Below, piece after piece: positions 50,593 through 63,525 of a stretch of 64,000 nt of DNA. The position numbers and the translations under genes are program-made. The stretch covers positions 124,001 through 188,000 of the forward strand of contig JABVXU010000027.1 of NCBI GenBank assembly GCA_013365365.1, written 5' to 3'. The stretch's first letter is position 1. Each line of letters begins with the position of its first letter. The notes under the pieces were generated by a model. The model searched no databases and was not told the origin of the DNA. It saw only the letters and a list, made by a program, of their open reading frames with translations. This DNA is from Cruorifilaria tuberocauda (Eukaryota > Nematoda > Chromadorea > Rhabditida > Onchocercidae).

Positions 50593-52770
50593 ACAACGAG
50601 AAAAAAAATAACGTTTTGCGAATTGAGAAATTTGTTAGTCTCGCTTTTGTGCTGACAGGTTTATTCGTTCATATAACCTGTTGCAAATTACATTTTATAC
50701 CTTTTTCTGAAAGCTTCAGGCTATTCAAAAAAATTCCATGTTAGCGTTTTTTTACTGACCGAATAGTTAATAATTTTATTTAAGCAAATATGAGATTAGT
50801 TTGAATTAGAAAATTACTTATACTATTCAATATCAGACTGTATTCTTCAAAATATCCTATCATAATGCTCAAATAATTAAAATAATAATTATTTTGTTGC
50901 ATATAAAACTACTTATTGATTGATCATTTATTTGTAATAAGCAATAATTGATTTTATTTGTCAAACAAACAAATTATGAAAGGATCAGGGAAAAAGTCGA
51001 AATTTCCACATTTGTAAATGATCATATTTGATTATAATGGAAAAAAAAAACTTTAATTAAAAACAATGAACTGAAATTAAGGCTGAAATGACAACCGTCT
51101 AGGAAATCGAGGTCAAGCGTTACTATGAAAATTCGTACCAAATTTAGAGGGCTTTATTTGTTATGAAAGTATTTTTTATATATTTACTATAAAATAACTG
51201 ATAGCAATGAATTTGATTAAAATTCAATCAAATAAGGTAATAAATTATTTTGGAAGAGAGTCTTGAATAAATTTAATAAATTTAATTTCTATTTTATTAC
51301 TTATTTAATGAACCGATCGATATGATAAAATAGCTGTATTCGGGTGATAACTGTAAATTTATCCTTGCAACTTCAAATCTTTGACAATTTTCAGGAATAT
51401 TTTGAGATTGAACATCTTTCGATTCGAACACACTTCACTTTACCATTTCCAATAATAAATCAAATATCACTCTTTATTTTTATTTCGTCACTAAATTTGC
51501 AAAATTTTTTAAAAAATTTATTGTTTGCATTTGTTCGTTTTTCATTCTAATCTAACAGGTAGTAAGGTAATATTATCAGACAGTAAGAAATTGTAGATAA
51601 CGAAGAACAAAGAAGTAAAATGAAAATGAAATTCGTCGTCAAAGAAATCACTCTTAAATTGTTCACTAAAATATCGCTTTTTCTTTCATTTAATTTTCCT
51701 TTCAATTATGCAATTCTTTATTTCATGCGAATTCTCAAAAAATTCGATAACGGATTGTTAAGTGCAATATTCATATTTTTTCTGAAAATTTCATTGCTTC
51801 AAAGTTATGATAAGTTATTATATAATCAATAATGAATGAAACATGAGAAACCAATTTTTAGTAAACTTTCTCTTAAAGGTTGGAGAAGTTTTTTCAGGAA
51901 TAAGAAAAATGATAATTTGTTCATTTTATTTAAAGCTTATCACTGTTTTCATTACATTGATTCCTTTCTTTCCTCTCTGATAATAAAACTGCAAATAGAA
52001 TTCATTTAATTCAGCTTTCTTCAATCATTTTCCAAAATTATTATAAGCACACTAAATTGAAATGAAATATCAATTTTTATCTTTCTTATCAGTCAAATTA
52101 AATTCTCATATCAACAGCTCCAAATTATCCCATTTTATTAAATTTTCAGTGTTTTTTTGTCTTGATCCGGTTCCTGTTTCGATTTTTCCAATTTCTATAA
52201 ACGTTATCTTTCATTTCTTCTTGGATATTCATATGTAACGATATTCAACTTTAAAATTGAACTTGAATTTATAGTTGTTTATCGAATTTATGTTACATCA
52301 AATTAAGTAATTTATTATTTAAAGTCGAAGAGTAAATTGAATTGGAAAGAAGCTTTAAATTTAGTCATCGAATGGACAATGGCTAATGCGAACAAACAAT
52401 GAAAGCTAAAGGCCTGATCTCTTTTATTCAGCAAAACTTGAACTTATACCAAAATTTGCAATCTTTTTAAAAACCAGTTCTGGTAAACCGGAAATTCTTT
52501 TTGAATTTTTAAGCCTGATCGATTCACAAACTCATGAATGCTTATTTTTCACTAATCTGTCCAATTTCATCTAAATCACTGTTTAATTACCAATTGAGTA
52601 AATCTCGCGAATTTGCAATGTATAATACATAAAATAACTCTTCGATATAATTGTTAAATTTCCAATTCTTTTATTAAAAGCATTCATTGCAACATTACTA
52701 TTACTAAATTTTCCATTTTTCTTGATCTAAAAAAGAACAAAATATATACTTTAATGCTAAGTTTAAATAT

Positions 52771-52820
52771 GAGAGAGAGAAAAGAAAAGAGGGAGAGAGA
52801 GAGGGAGGGGAAGGGAAAGA
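52771..52820. repeat. GA-rich purine tract
   Basis: About 50 nt of purines (GAGAGAGAGAAAAGAAAAGAGG and onward) without a pyrimidine. Confidence 0.85.
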
Positions 52821-54157
52821 ATACCTTTTGTTTCATTTCTGTTTATGAATGAATTTATGCAACAACTTCACGAATTAGATGTCAATGCGCTTACTTACAG
52901 TTAATAATATTTATTGCACTTAACTTCAATCTCTGATTGAATTTCCGGTGATTGAAAGCTTTTATTCTGAAAATAACGCTTTTTTCTAAACAGTACAAAC
53001 GGTATCTGGAAGGAACTGACAGCTTTTATTGACCGTCCATATTCAGACCTTTCAAGGCTAATTAATGAACTTTAAAATATGCATGTAAATTTTCAACAGT
53101 TTCTTTGTTAAAAAAAAATTGTGTAAAAGTTCAAAAAACAGGTAGGTAACTAGTACTACTACAGTCAGTTAATGGTTATTAATTATTTTAGTTGAAAAGA
53201 GTTGATTTGTTAACAAAAAAAACAATCACAGTGAGTTGTATCACTTCAAGAAGTGTCTTCGAGTAGCTCACATATGGAGGATTATTTTTGATAATTGTTT
53301 AAATTTGTACTTGTAAGATAAGAGTAAAGTTTAACATTTGTCAATTCCTACTTTGTCCTTTCAATCGTCAACGTGGCATAAAAATAAATGTTGAAAATAC
53401 GGAAGAGAAAACATTCATGCCTAAATTGTTCATTCGTCTTACAAAAATTAGGTTCTTTCTTAAGCGGATCACTGAAAATGGATTTCATATAATTTCGGAA
53501 AGTAAAATGTACGGAAAGTTAAATTCTTATGCAAATTAGTGATATTAAAGGTGAATAATTATTAAAATGCCAATTGTGATATGATTGAAATTAAAGAATT
53601 TTAGGATTTTAAGATAACTTTTGAAAATCTTAAATTGTTTCAATCTTTCGTGATCACTATTTCAGTTGAAAATGCATACAATTTTTTAAAGATTTTTATC
53701 ATCCAAAAGTTTCTTTATCTGTCATTTCTTCCTATTCACTGTTAATGCTCCATTTCGTATCGTTCCATGCTATCTTTCATTCTCATTCGATCACTTCCGT
53801 TCCGTTAATTTTGCTTGTATGATCCAATCATTCCGTTTCTTTTTTTGTTTCCTAGGAACTTGATAGATCGGAATTCAGAATTAATCCTTTTTATTCTATC
53901 TATACGTTTCTACCTTTCTTTATAATCCAGTTTCAGTCCTTTTTAATTCTGATTACGGGAAAAAAATGGAGATTGTATTAAATCTAAATTAATCCATGTA
54001 TGATTAATTAGTGTGTTTTATGATATGGTTTCATTTTTTTAATATGTTTTTAAATAGGCTAATTTTTAATCAAAAAATAATTATATGAAGCGCAAAGAAA
54101 GTCTCATACATTTACTATGAAATGAATTTAGAGTGAATAAAATAAATCTCTCAAGTG

Positions 54158-57100
54158 ATGATACAATATTTCATTGCTATATTTATTTATTATATTGGTA
54201 TTGCTGCATGTAAGTTAATTGAATGTTACCTAAAATTTTCATGATTTCAAATAATTAATTAATTAATTAGTTGTTGAAATTTAGCTAACAGAAAAGATCA
54301 ATGGTTGATTTTTTCAAATTTAAAAATAATATCAAAGTAATATTAAAGTGAAATAAAAGTAATATTAAAGTGCTATTCAAGTTTCTTTCAGCACAAATAA
54401 TTTATGGAACATATCATTTTAATGAGGAACAAAAACGACAGATAATTACAATTCATAATGAATTACGATCTCGAGAACCGGCATCAAATATGCAAGAATT
54501 GGTTTGGGATCAACGACTTGCTGATCTGGCATATGGTCATGCAAGGAAATGTGATGCATGGCATCGCAGTGGTAAGTAATTTTTAAATTTAATAATAATA
54601 TTCTGTTCAGTAAATTCAAGCATCAGTTTTTTTACAAATTTTATTTGCTATTTTAGAGAACAAAAAAAGAAAAGAAATTATATTTAAATATTGTCAAACT
54701 TATGCTAGTAATTTGTTTTTAGCTTATGAACGACAAGGTCATGGTTATTCATATATTGGTGAAAATATTTGGTGGAGTAATGAAGCTTATCTGAGATCCA
54801 AATTGCAATCAGCAATGTTAGATTTCTACAGTGAAAGACCGTATTATGATTACAGTACAAATAAATGCATGACAGGTGCACAGTGTGGACATTATACACA
54901 GGTTTTATTTAAAGTATTATTGAAAATGATATGATTAATTACCAGAGAATAGAGAAAAGCTAATTATCATTTATAAATTTTTATTCTATTACTGTATTCT
55001 CGAGGTTTAGCTAATTACTGCAAAACTCTCAAATCTGTGAAAATGCAATGAATTTAAAAATAATCGGTAAATTCATCAACTGTTTCAATATTCTTCTTTA
55101 AAAATCTCAAATCAACGTATACTTAGATTTCCTTAAATGTTTAAATTAGAAAAAATGAAGAAAAAAATGCTGCTAAACATACTCTTTATCACGTAGGGTC
55201 AAAGTACTATTGCTTTTAGTTTCTCCCATGACCTTTTCGAAAAACGAAGGAAATTTCTTTTCTTTTTTTTGAAAAAATTACTCTTTCTGTCCTTTCATGC
55301 AAAAAACATTTACTTGCGACTTCCATGCTTGTTTAGACGTTTTCTCTAAAGATTTCAGAATATATTAAAATAAATAATTATAAAGTGCATTGTTACAACA
55401 AACAAAAATCAACTATCCACCATTTTGTATTACAAAAGCTCAACTGGGCGATTTAAACCTAACAAAACATGAATTCGCATTTGATTTAAATAAATTTGAA
55501 TTAATTGTAAATTAAATACTTGAGAAAAGATGGTTTCAGTATGTTTGGAGTGAAACATGCGCAGTTGGATGCGCTGCTGTCCACTGCAGTGGGATTAGGA
55601 ATGGGAGAGGTATCAATCAGGGACATATTATCATTTGTAATTACGGCGAAGGGTACGTTCAATCATTTTCCTTTCTTGCTAAAATGGTTTAATTAATAAA
55701 ATTATTAATCAATCACAGCTATATATATAATGTAAATAAGCAACGATTACTGTAAGCTAAGTGCTTATTAAATTATTTTAAATTATCGAATGGAAAATTC
55801 CATTAAGTAAAATTAACAGGAAAAGTTTTTGATCAATAATCGATTTTTTCATTTTTAAAGAAGTAATCTAAAATTAATTATAAACAACATTCTCTTTATT
55901 TCCGTCATTTTTTGTTGTTTGAAATGAAAATTTTCAATTTACCTTTTTAGAAATTAATATTTGCTAAAACTTTTTTTGCAGCGGTAATCAATTTGGAAAA
56001 CGACCGTATCTATTTGGACCGCGATGTTCCAATTGTCGATGTGGTGGAAAGTGTACTTCGGAAGGCCTCTGTCGTAAGCATGCTGGGAAAACTCTTTTCA
56101 ATTATTTTGAAATTTCAGACTTACCTTCTAATTTGTAGTAATTAAGTTTACAGATGCAATTTCAGGTCCATTCATAAAAGAAAGCAATTTGATGAAATAA
56201 TTCTTACCTCATTTTATCAACTCTATTAAATTTTGAGTAATAAAGATTGAAATTTCATACTTTGTTAAACTGCAGCTCCATGTTGCGTCGGTACACGTTA
56301 CTCGCAGCAAAGCAGTTTCATGCCAATGCTGTCACCGGAAGCGCAGTTGTCTCGTAAATCATGGCAAAACAAAATCGATGAGCAAAAAAAGCAAAAAAAA
56401 TATCAGCAAAAAGAAAATGGCAAATTGCATAATTATGGTATTTTTTACATTTAAATGCTTATTTGAAGTTAAATTTGAAATCTCGAAAGAGCTTGAAATT
56501 AATTCTTGACAAAATTTGTAATTCTTTTACTATCACCTATTATCAAATACTCATGCGACTTTCTATAACTGATAAACTTGAAACAGTAAGAGTATGGAGC
56601 AGTAAGACATTCTGAATTAGAATACTTTAAGTTAATTTCATAATTAGCATTAAAGAGCTTGCATGAATTTGGATTTTCTATTTTCGTTCAAATGTATTAT
56701 CCACTCTTGAATAAAAGGGAACTTTTAGAATGTCGAGATTTGGAGCCGCATTGTAATCATTGGGGTCGAAATGTTGGATGCCACGGCAAGCATCGAGATT
56801 TCATGATGAAACGTTGTCCAAAAACTTGCAATGCATGCCATCCGTTTATTTCTGCTATCAATCAGAATGGTAAATATTATTTTATGATGTTTGATAAATA
56901 TTTAACTTAATGAAAGACTTTATGACACAGATATTACCAATGTTTTCCACAATTAAATTATGAAAATGGTGCGATCAATTGTTATTCTTCGTGTTTTAAT
57001 TGTATAATTTAATTTATATATTTTGATTTCCAAAAATATTATTTCGTTTTAATTTCTTTAAGAAAAAAATTTGAAAATAGAAATAGAATTTTGCATTGAA

Positions 57101-57302
57101 AACTTACAGTTAATTAAAAAGTAAAAGAGTTTGTATAAAAGTTAGAAATAATATCATTGAATTAATTAATATTTCAGTTCACAGTTGTACTGATAATAAT
57201 CCAAATTGTTACTTATGGGCACGATATGGTCAATGTTACGGCTCTCGGCAAGCATATATGATGGAGAATTGTCGACTTTCATGTGCCCTATGTATCCCCT
57301 GA
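54158..57302 (+). CDS. secreted CAP (SCP/TAPS) protein with two ShK domains
   Basis: Eight exons: 54158-54209, 54392-54571, 54723-54901, 55540-55652, 55982-56073, 56276-56437, 56729-56869 and 57178-57302; all in frame, 347 aa. Residues 1-17 are a signal peptide (YFIAIFIYYIGIAA). The CAP domain covers about 25-175 with the family's pocket residues visible: the first His in YGHARKCD, Glu in GENIWW and the second His in CGHYTQYVW (CAP1 motif), then IIICNYGEGGN (CAP2 motif). A short Cys-rich hinge (CSNCRCGGKC) follows, then a Lys/Gln-rich linker (EQKKQKKYQQK). Two six-cysteine ShK domains end the protein (CRDLEPHC...CNAC and CTDNNPNC...CALC). CAP proteins are secreted and abundant in parasitic nematodes; some bind sterols or host proteins, but no function is shown here. 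The ShK fold is a common structural module and does not imply toxicity. AATAAA at 57625-57630. Confidence 0.9.
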
Positions 57303-59462
57303 AATCGAAAGATATCAAAGCAATAACTTTTAAATGACAATTTAAATTTGAAAGAAATGAAAATTCGATGGACATATCGTTAATTTAAAAGGTATCAGAA
57401 GAATTTGAAAGTATTGCACCTGATCTGAGCATTCTTCCTTCATCAGACTTTCTTCTGCTAATTTTGATTAGTAATTTTGTTTTAAGGACAGCGATGGAAT
57501 TGGAATTCTTCATTGCTGCAAGCTTCTATCATTCCGCGCTCAGTCTTGGATTAATTCATATTCGATTAATTTATAAATGAAATATTTCATTTATTCATTA
57601 CTTTAGCATAAAATTTTAGAAGAGAATAAATTAAATTAAATTCTTATGAAAAGAAAAATCATTCATAAAGATTAGACATTCGATTTCTGTTGAATTCATT
57701 AAAGTGCTTTCTGTGAATCTTTTAGTTAGAATACTCTAAAAATTTTAAGCATCACAATCACTTTTCTCTCTTTTCTGTTATTTAATTCAATGCGCACTGA
57801 AGAATTAATTATGCTTGTATATTTTGCCGAAAATATAGATATCTTATTTCTTAATTTCTTTTCTTGCTTTAAACCACTAATTGTTAATTATTAATTAGTG
57901 ATTTATCTTCGTAATTCAATACTTTTTCATGAGTATTCGAATGCAATTTAATTCTATCAAACTTATCTCTCACATTTTTCAAGGATTATACAAATTCCTG
58001 GAATTCGAACGTTTGTTCTATACAACTAGCAATCTTTGATAAATTGACGAGTTTTTTTATTTGTTATATTTTGTAAAATTTTAAGGAACAATTCTGAAAG
58101 TTTTATTAATTTCTGTTTGATTATAATTCGTAATTTGCAACTTTTCTAACAATAAGTTATGAGTCGTTGATAGAAAAGAAGCAATCTGTTCTATTGTTCA
58201 TTAAATAAGAAAATTAATTATTAAAAAGAAAATTAATTATTAAAATTATTAAATTTTAAACACAAATTTAACAAAAGACGTCTTAAATATAAATCTCTCA
58301 AGTCTGATTTCATTAATATTTTACATGCTATTATCTTATTTAATACAATTATTACGATTTTTCTTTGACCCTACAATGTTCAAATTCGGTTTCTTTTTCC
58401 TACACGTACGTGTATTCTGAAGAGAATATCTTCTTAAAGGAAATAAATATTTGCTGAAACCAATTCAGAGCATAATTGTATTTCACTTCGATTTATAGCA
58501 TCGCTTTGTTCAAACAATCCAAAACACATCTATTAAAGTTAAAGTTTTCTATTAAAAATATATTGATAATAAACTTATTATCACCTCAATGGAATCAATA
58601 AAATCCTTAATTCTTAATTAAATTCCAAAACGACTACTTCGTCAATTTTGCATACAAAGTAAAATTTCAAAAATCAGTTGATGAAATCAAAGTTTCATTA
58701 GCTATTATGTCTTAATACCTTATAATTATTGTAAATAAAAAGTTAACAATTTATCTGAAAGAAATTAGCTAATTAAAAAGGAGATTCTAAAAATTATAGA
58801 CTTCATCGTATTTAGCTAGCAGCACCATCAAATATATGCTTTTAATAAAAATCAAACTAATATTGAATAATAATAATACTGAAAATTAAATTTAAAAAAC
58901 GCATCTCATGCGAGAAAATCTGTGCAAAAAAGATAATTTATATCGAAAAATAATGTAAATATCAAAGTTAGCAGCATAAACAACACGCAAAGTTAAGTCA
59001 TTAATGAAATGCATGTAAATAAGATGAATTGCAAATTATGCGAAATGCAAAATTGAAATCAACAATGAAATTCGTGCAAAGTAAAACAAGTAACGTGCAA
59101 AATCAAAACCAGTAATAAATACATGTAACTAAGTTGAAGTGAGTTAAAAAGCATGCAAAATGTTAAAAATGCAAAGTTAAAATCGGTAATGAAATACATG
59201 CAAATAAAGTAATAATAAGCAAAATAAAATAATAACATGCAAAGGTAGAATTATCAAACAAAATGGATGGAAAAGCATGCAAAGTTAAAATTATAACTTT
59301 TGCATATCTCTTAATGATACCTTCTAGATAGAATGTAAGTAGCCGTCATTTTCATACAGTGATTTTTCCTACTTTAATAATCTTAGATATATAAATAAAT
59401 TTTAATTTCCAAATCTGAATTCACATTTTAAGTGCTATTTTAATTAACAGAATTTTTTTAGA
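57303..59462. other. intergenic region with TGCAAA-rich block
   Basis: It contains the CAP gene's 3' UTR and the promoter of the small membrane-protein gene. Apart from the degenerate repeat at 58920-59290 nothing is recognisable. TTTTTTTAG at 59453-59461 is a likely trans-splice acceptor for the next gene. Confidence 0.5.
58920..59290 (+). repeat. degenerate block of TGCAAA/CATGCAAAGTTAAAATC units
   Basis: GCAAA preceded by TG or CG recurs at about 58922, 58988, 59030, 59046, 59077, 59096, 59153, 59168, 59198, 59236 and 59277, with ATGTAAAT-like variants at 59013 and 59124. Longer shared units include GCAAAGTTAAAATC, TAATGAAATACATG and GGAAAAGCATGCAAA. Spacing is irregular (15-41 nt), so this is an old, shuffled tandem array. 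Confidence 0.6.
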
Positions 59463-60140
59463 ATGGATTTTGGTTATTCACTTCAATTATTTCCAAAATG
59501 GTTCGAACCTTTGGTTCAAAAATTATCTGATATAATTTTCAAATATCCTGGTCCGGTTGTTATGATTGCATTGTGTTTCTGTATTATTTATATTTTTTTC
59601 GACAAAATCATTGATCCTCAACTCTATGAATATTACAGTAAATATTCTAATTATTTCTTAAAATAAAGACAGTAAGGTTGCAGAGATATTTAGAATTTGA
59701 GATTATCAAATATATTCAATTGCCATTCTTAGATAACATTTTCAGATAGTTTTAAATATTATTTTGAAATTTGACTGATTTTTGTTCAGAATCGATTTTG
59801 CGATACGATGCGACATTGCAACTGTTGAAAGATGAATTAGAACTGGACTATGAAGATTATCACTGGAATGACCCTCAATTCTGCAAAGCTTACCTTGCGG
59901 TGATTTATTGATTTTCTTTTCTGTTGTCAGTGGGAAAAATGAAATTATTTTCCTTCCAATTCTACTTTTCAGTTTTCGTCACATTTAAATTATCTCATTA
60001 AAATTGAAAGAGTAAGATTATAGTTATATGCTGCATATCGTGAATTGCGAGTGATGGCAAAACGAAATTACCGCGGAGAAGTTGATCCAGACGATAGTCG
60101 ATGGATTCAGTTTGATCATATCAAAACTTTGAATAGATAA
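59463..60140 (+). CDS. small single-pass membrane protein, unrecognised
   Basis: Three exons: 59463-59637, 59790-59899 and 60024-60140; frames join and give 133 aa. The ATG lies 1 nt after TTTTTTTAG, which strongly suggests spliced-leader trans-splicing and supports the start. One hydrophobic segment (GPVVMIALCFCIIYIFF, about residues 30-46) is a transmembrane helix or uncleaved signal anchor. The tail of about 85 residues is hydrophilic, with an acidic, aromatic stretch (ELELDYEDYHWNDPQF) and a basic one (YRELRVMAKRNYRG). The end, DPDDSRWIQFDHIKTLNR, is highly charged. I do not recognise a family. The clean exon structure and the trans-splice site make it a real gene. AATAAA at 60238-60243. 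Confidence 0.75.
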
Positions 60141-60945
60141 AAAGCTTGAATTGTGATCGATTATATGAGTTGCTTGAAGTGTTATTGATTGCTAACATTG
60201 ACCTTTATTTCATTTTCATTTCTTTCGTTCTCAAACAAATAAATTAAATGCTAAACAATAGCTAATACAATTGCAATCGGAAACAACGATATTGAAAAGT
60301 AATGATTAACGGATAGTTTTACACGTCGCATAATACAATTGTATCATTCATATATTCTTGTATTGCATACTTTTTGCAGTGCAAGTAAGCAATATGCAAA
60401 TAAGTTGCAGAATAAAACAATGAAACGACGCATGCGTTGCATGGAAAAAAGATATATGAAAGTGCTTTTCTAAGAATTAAAGGGAAGAATTGAAGTATCA
60501 TTTGCTGCTTAATTGAAATGAAGCTATTTACAATATGTGAAACTTAGTGATAATTATAGATTTGTCTGAAGTATGACAGTTTTCTTGATTTTAATTTAAT
60601 TTAAAATATTTGTTGTAACAAAATCTTCCGTTTTGTTCCTCATTCGATAGAGTGATTTAAAAACTTTGGAAATATTTTAGTGATCTTTGCAATCGATTAT
60701 CACTGTGCGTGTTGGAGATTTTGTTCATTTGCTTTTCGTTTTTAATTTCATTGAAATTTCATTATAGTTTTAAATTTTGACTATACTGTATGAAATTATT
60801 ATCAAAATCAATTTTTAATGCACAAAATGATTTGATGATAAGATTAGTTACAGTGATACTTATTAATACAGGCATAATGATAATTATAATAAAGTTTTAT
60901 ATAATAAATAATCGATTATAATTCAAATCGAAAATCAAATGAACA
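60141..60945. other. convergent intergenic region
   Basis: It lies between the 3' ends of the membrane-protein gene (+) and the carbonic anhydrase (-). It holds AATAAA at 60238-60243 for the former. Nothing else is recognisable. Confidence 0.5.
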
Positions 60946-63525
60946 CTAGCAAATTGAAATAATACGGTAAATTCCACACAACCAAATGATCATAAATATC
61001 TTAGAAAGCGGCTTTAAAGTAACACCGCCACTCAAAAATTTATGAACTGTCGTTGCGCGATATAATACTTTACGGTCATTAATAGGCTGCGTTGGACGTA
61101 CGTTATGTCCAACTTTTCCGGATGCGAACTGTATCTCTTGGAATTTTTGCAGCTGGAAAAATGATAAACTGTAAAGTGAATATAATAGCGAATATAATAG
61201 TTAACTAAGTTTTATTCGTCGAGAATATTCTTTATATTAGATAGTTATGTTTTTTCGGTATTAGCTGAAATCATTATCATCCAGGATAATTAAATACTGT
61301 ATTAGTAACAGAGGGGTCATGTGAGGGGTCATGTCTTTACCTATTAGTATTATTATCACTTTAACATGTTTATTTTAAGTTTAATGTGAAATGAAATAAA
61401 TAATAAAAAATATAATAGTTAGACAGTTAGGAAATTTTTCTGTAATATTTTTTTATGTTATTAATAAATTCTCACATAGTAATACTTTAATTTATCTTAA
61501 ATGCTTGCGATTAACTCACCGACAATAATTTAATATTATTTCAAGTAATTAAAAATACTGAAAAGTTTAAGAAATTTCACTTCTTAAATGCAATCTAAAT
61601 AAATCATACAAAAAATTTATAAAAAAGTTTCTCGAATGATTTATTGAATTTTTATTGAATGATTTATTTAGCACAAAATTTTTTTTGAAAGAAATTTTGA
61701 GCTAATAAGGAAAGAAGAAAAAAGATTGGCAGTTTAATATAATTTATAAATTTTAGTAACCTGAATAGTTCGAATGCTACAAAAGTAAGTTAAAATGAAA
61801 GTATCTTTGAAGCATTTGTGTTGAACAGAAATTAGCCAAAAATCTATTCATTTTGTTTAAATAAAAAAATCTAAATTCTGAATAGCACACTGCGAATATT
61901 AAATTTTATCCATTAAATGCTATTCTTTAGAATAACTGCTCATCGTAAAGAGCTTTAAAAAATGACTCATTTCCAAATTTTATTTAATTCATTCAAAAAA
62001 ATAAACAAAATTTTGAGGTTTGGTTATTCATGATGTGATGAATCATGTGGCAATGTTCAAGTGTTTTTTCGTCAATTCGAAAATGTTGCAAAAACTTTTT
62101 TTGAAATGTCTTTGGTCAAGTAATAATGAAATTCGTGATGAAGTGGAAAAAAAATGTCCATGTTTGATGCTTGGTACATTTTAATTATTTTCTAAATTTA
62201 ATTAAAAGAATTTGAGAATATTTTAATTTAATTACTGATAAGACTGTTACGTTATCAGTCTGGCAGAAAAGCACGGAGTTGTTAATCCCTCAATCTAACG
62301 TAATGAAGTATCTACTGAAATCTAGAAGAAATCAGAGATTAAACGAAGTACTTTCGGATAATCTGAAAAATTGCTGAGTTTCTTCATTTTAGCTCATTTC
62401 GACTTCTCTTTAAACGGATATGATTGCCTTATCAGCCTCTTATCAGCTATATCCTATCAGCCCATCATTCTACTTATTTTAACTACTATTGCATTTGTAT
62501 AGTAATTTCACTTGTGCTGGAGTGATAATGATTGGCTCTGCCATTACTGTCCATACAACATTTTCATCACAGCCAGGTGTTGTCAGTGATCCTTCATATC
62601 TGTAGAAGCTTTCCCTGTGTTCCGGAAGCAATGAATACGGGAGAAAATTTGGCACTCCAGCATCTCTCCCTGTAATTTAACACTTTCAAAAATTATTTCA
62701 TCCTCTTTTTTCATTGATTTTTGATAATGTTACTCCAAAAATTTAAAAAGACAAATCAATAATCAATTTTTCGACATTTGAAATCAATAAATGGTATGTA
62801 AATAATTCTGTCTAAAAAAATTTTTTTTTTTGAATTAAAATATCAGAAGAAAGGTATGAATTATATTAGAACTACCTGGCGTTTGGATATCTCCGACGTA
62901 AACTCTAAAACCATGCAACGATTCTTTGTTGCCAATCTTCATAAACACAGCAATGACAGCAATAGTATTTACATCATCTGGCGTTGGATCTTTTTTGGCA
63001 TGCACTAAATGCACCTGGAACAATCATATATACCTTGTTAGCCATCTACCTAATAAGGATAGATAGAAATTTGAACTGAGCAAGCAACAGAGTGAATTAG
63101 TAGTTAATGCTTCTTTTAGAAAAATTTTTTTTTGCATCGTTCTAATTCATTCTTTTTCGTTGATTAACTGAAAAACTGTAATCATACTGTTTATTCAGAA
63201 TTATTAAAATGTCAATAAATTCGAAATAGATTTAATAACTCAATAATAAGTTATACTATTAACAAGAAACTAAATAATATTTGAATAACTGCCATCTGGT
63301 AAGATAGTTTCGATAACACTTGCAGCATTTACAGTAACCTGAATGAATATGAGAGATAAAATACCTCTACAGGATAGTGCAATGATTCAATAGTATGCTC
63401 ACTACCAGAATCATTTCGTTGTGACCAATGAAAATGAAACTGTAATAATCCATAGGTACCATTGAGACCACCGCCACGAACGGACGGTACCTTCGTCCTC
63501 CATCTCTCAAAACCGGTACCAATGA
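60946..63525 (-). CDS. alpha carbonic anhydrase, probable GPI-anchored (5' incomplete)
   Basis: Four exons: 63525-63365, 63014-62876, 62669-62512 and 61152-60946, in frame for 221 codons plus stop; the first exon starts in mid-codon, so the N-terminal 60-80 residues are further upstream. The enzyme interconverts CO2 and bicarbonate. The zinc ligands are all present: two His in QFHFHWS and the third in EVHLVHAK; the gatekeeper pair is Glu in GSEHTIE and Thr in SLTTPGCDENVVWTV. RPTQPINDRKV near the end is also canonical. The tail KPLSKIFMIIWLCGIYRIISIC is hydrophobic and follows a Ser/Gly-rich stretch (SGGV), which suits a GPI signal. The family's NGH proton-shuttle site appears as TGF. It is therefore probably a cell-surface, active enzyme. 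Intron 3 (61153-62511) is the longest. Confidence 0.9.

Larger units (their letters stand above)
46652..54157. other. 7.5 kb gene-poor region
   Basis: Apart from the possible minus-strand exons at 46849-47091 and 49094-49282 no coding structure is supported. A CT tract lies at 50565-50592, a GA tract at 52771-52820 and a 60-bp tandem duplication at 48421-48520. A His-rich open frame at 49389-49658 (+) has somewhat higher GC than its surroundings but no recognisable domain. Confidence 0.45.
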
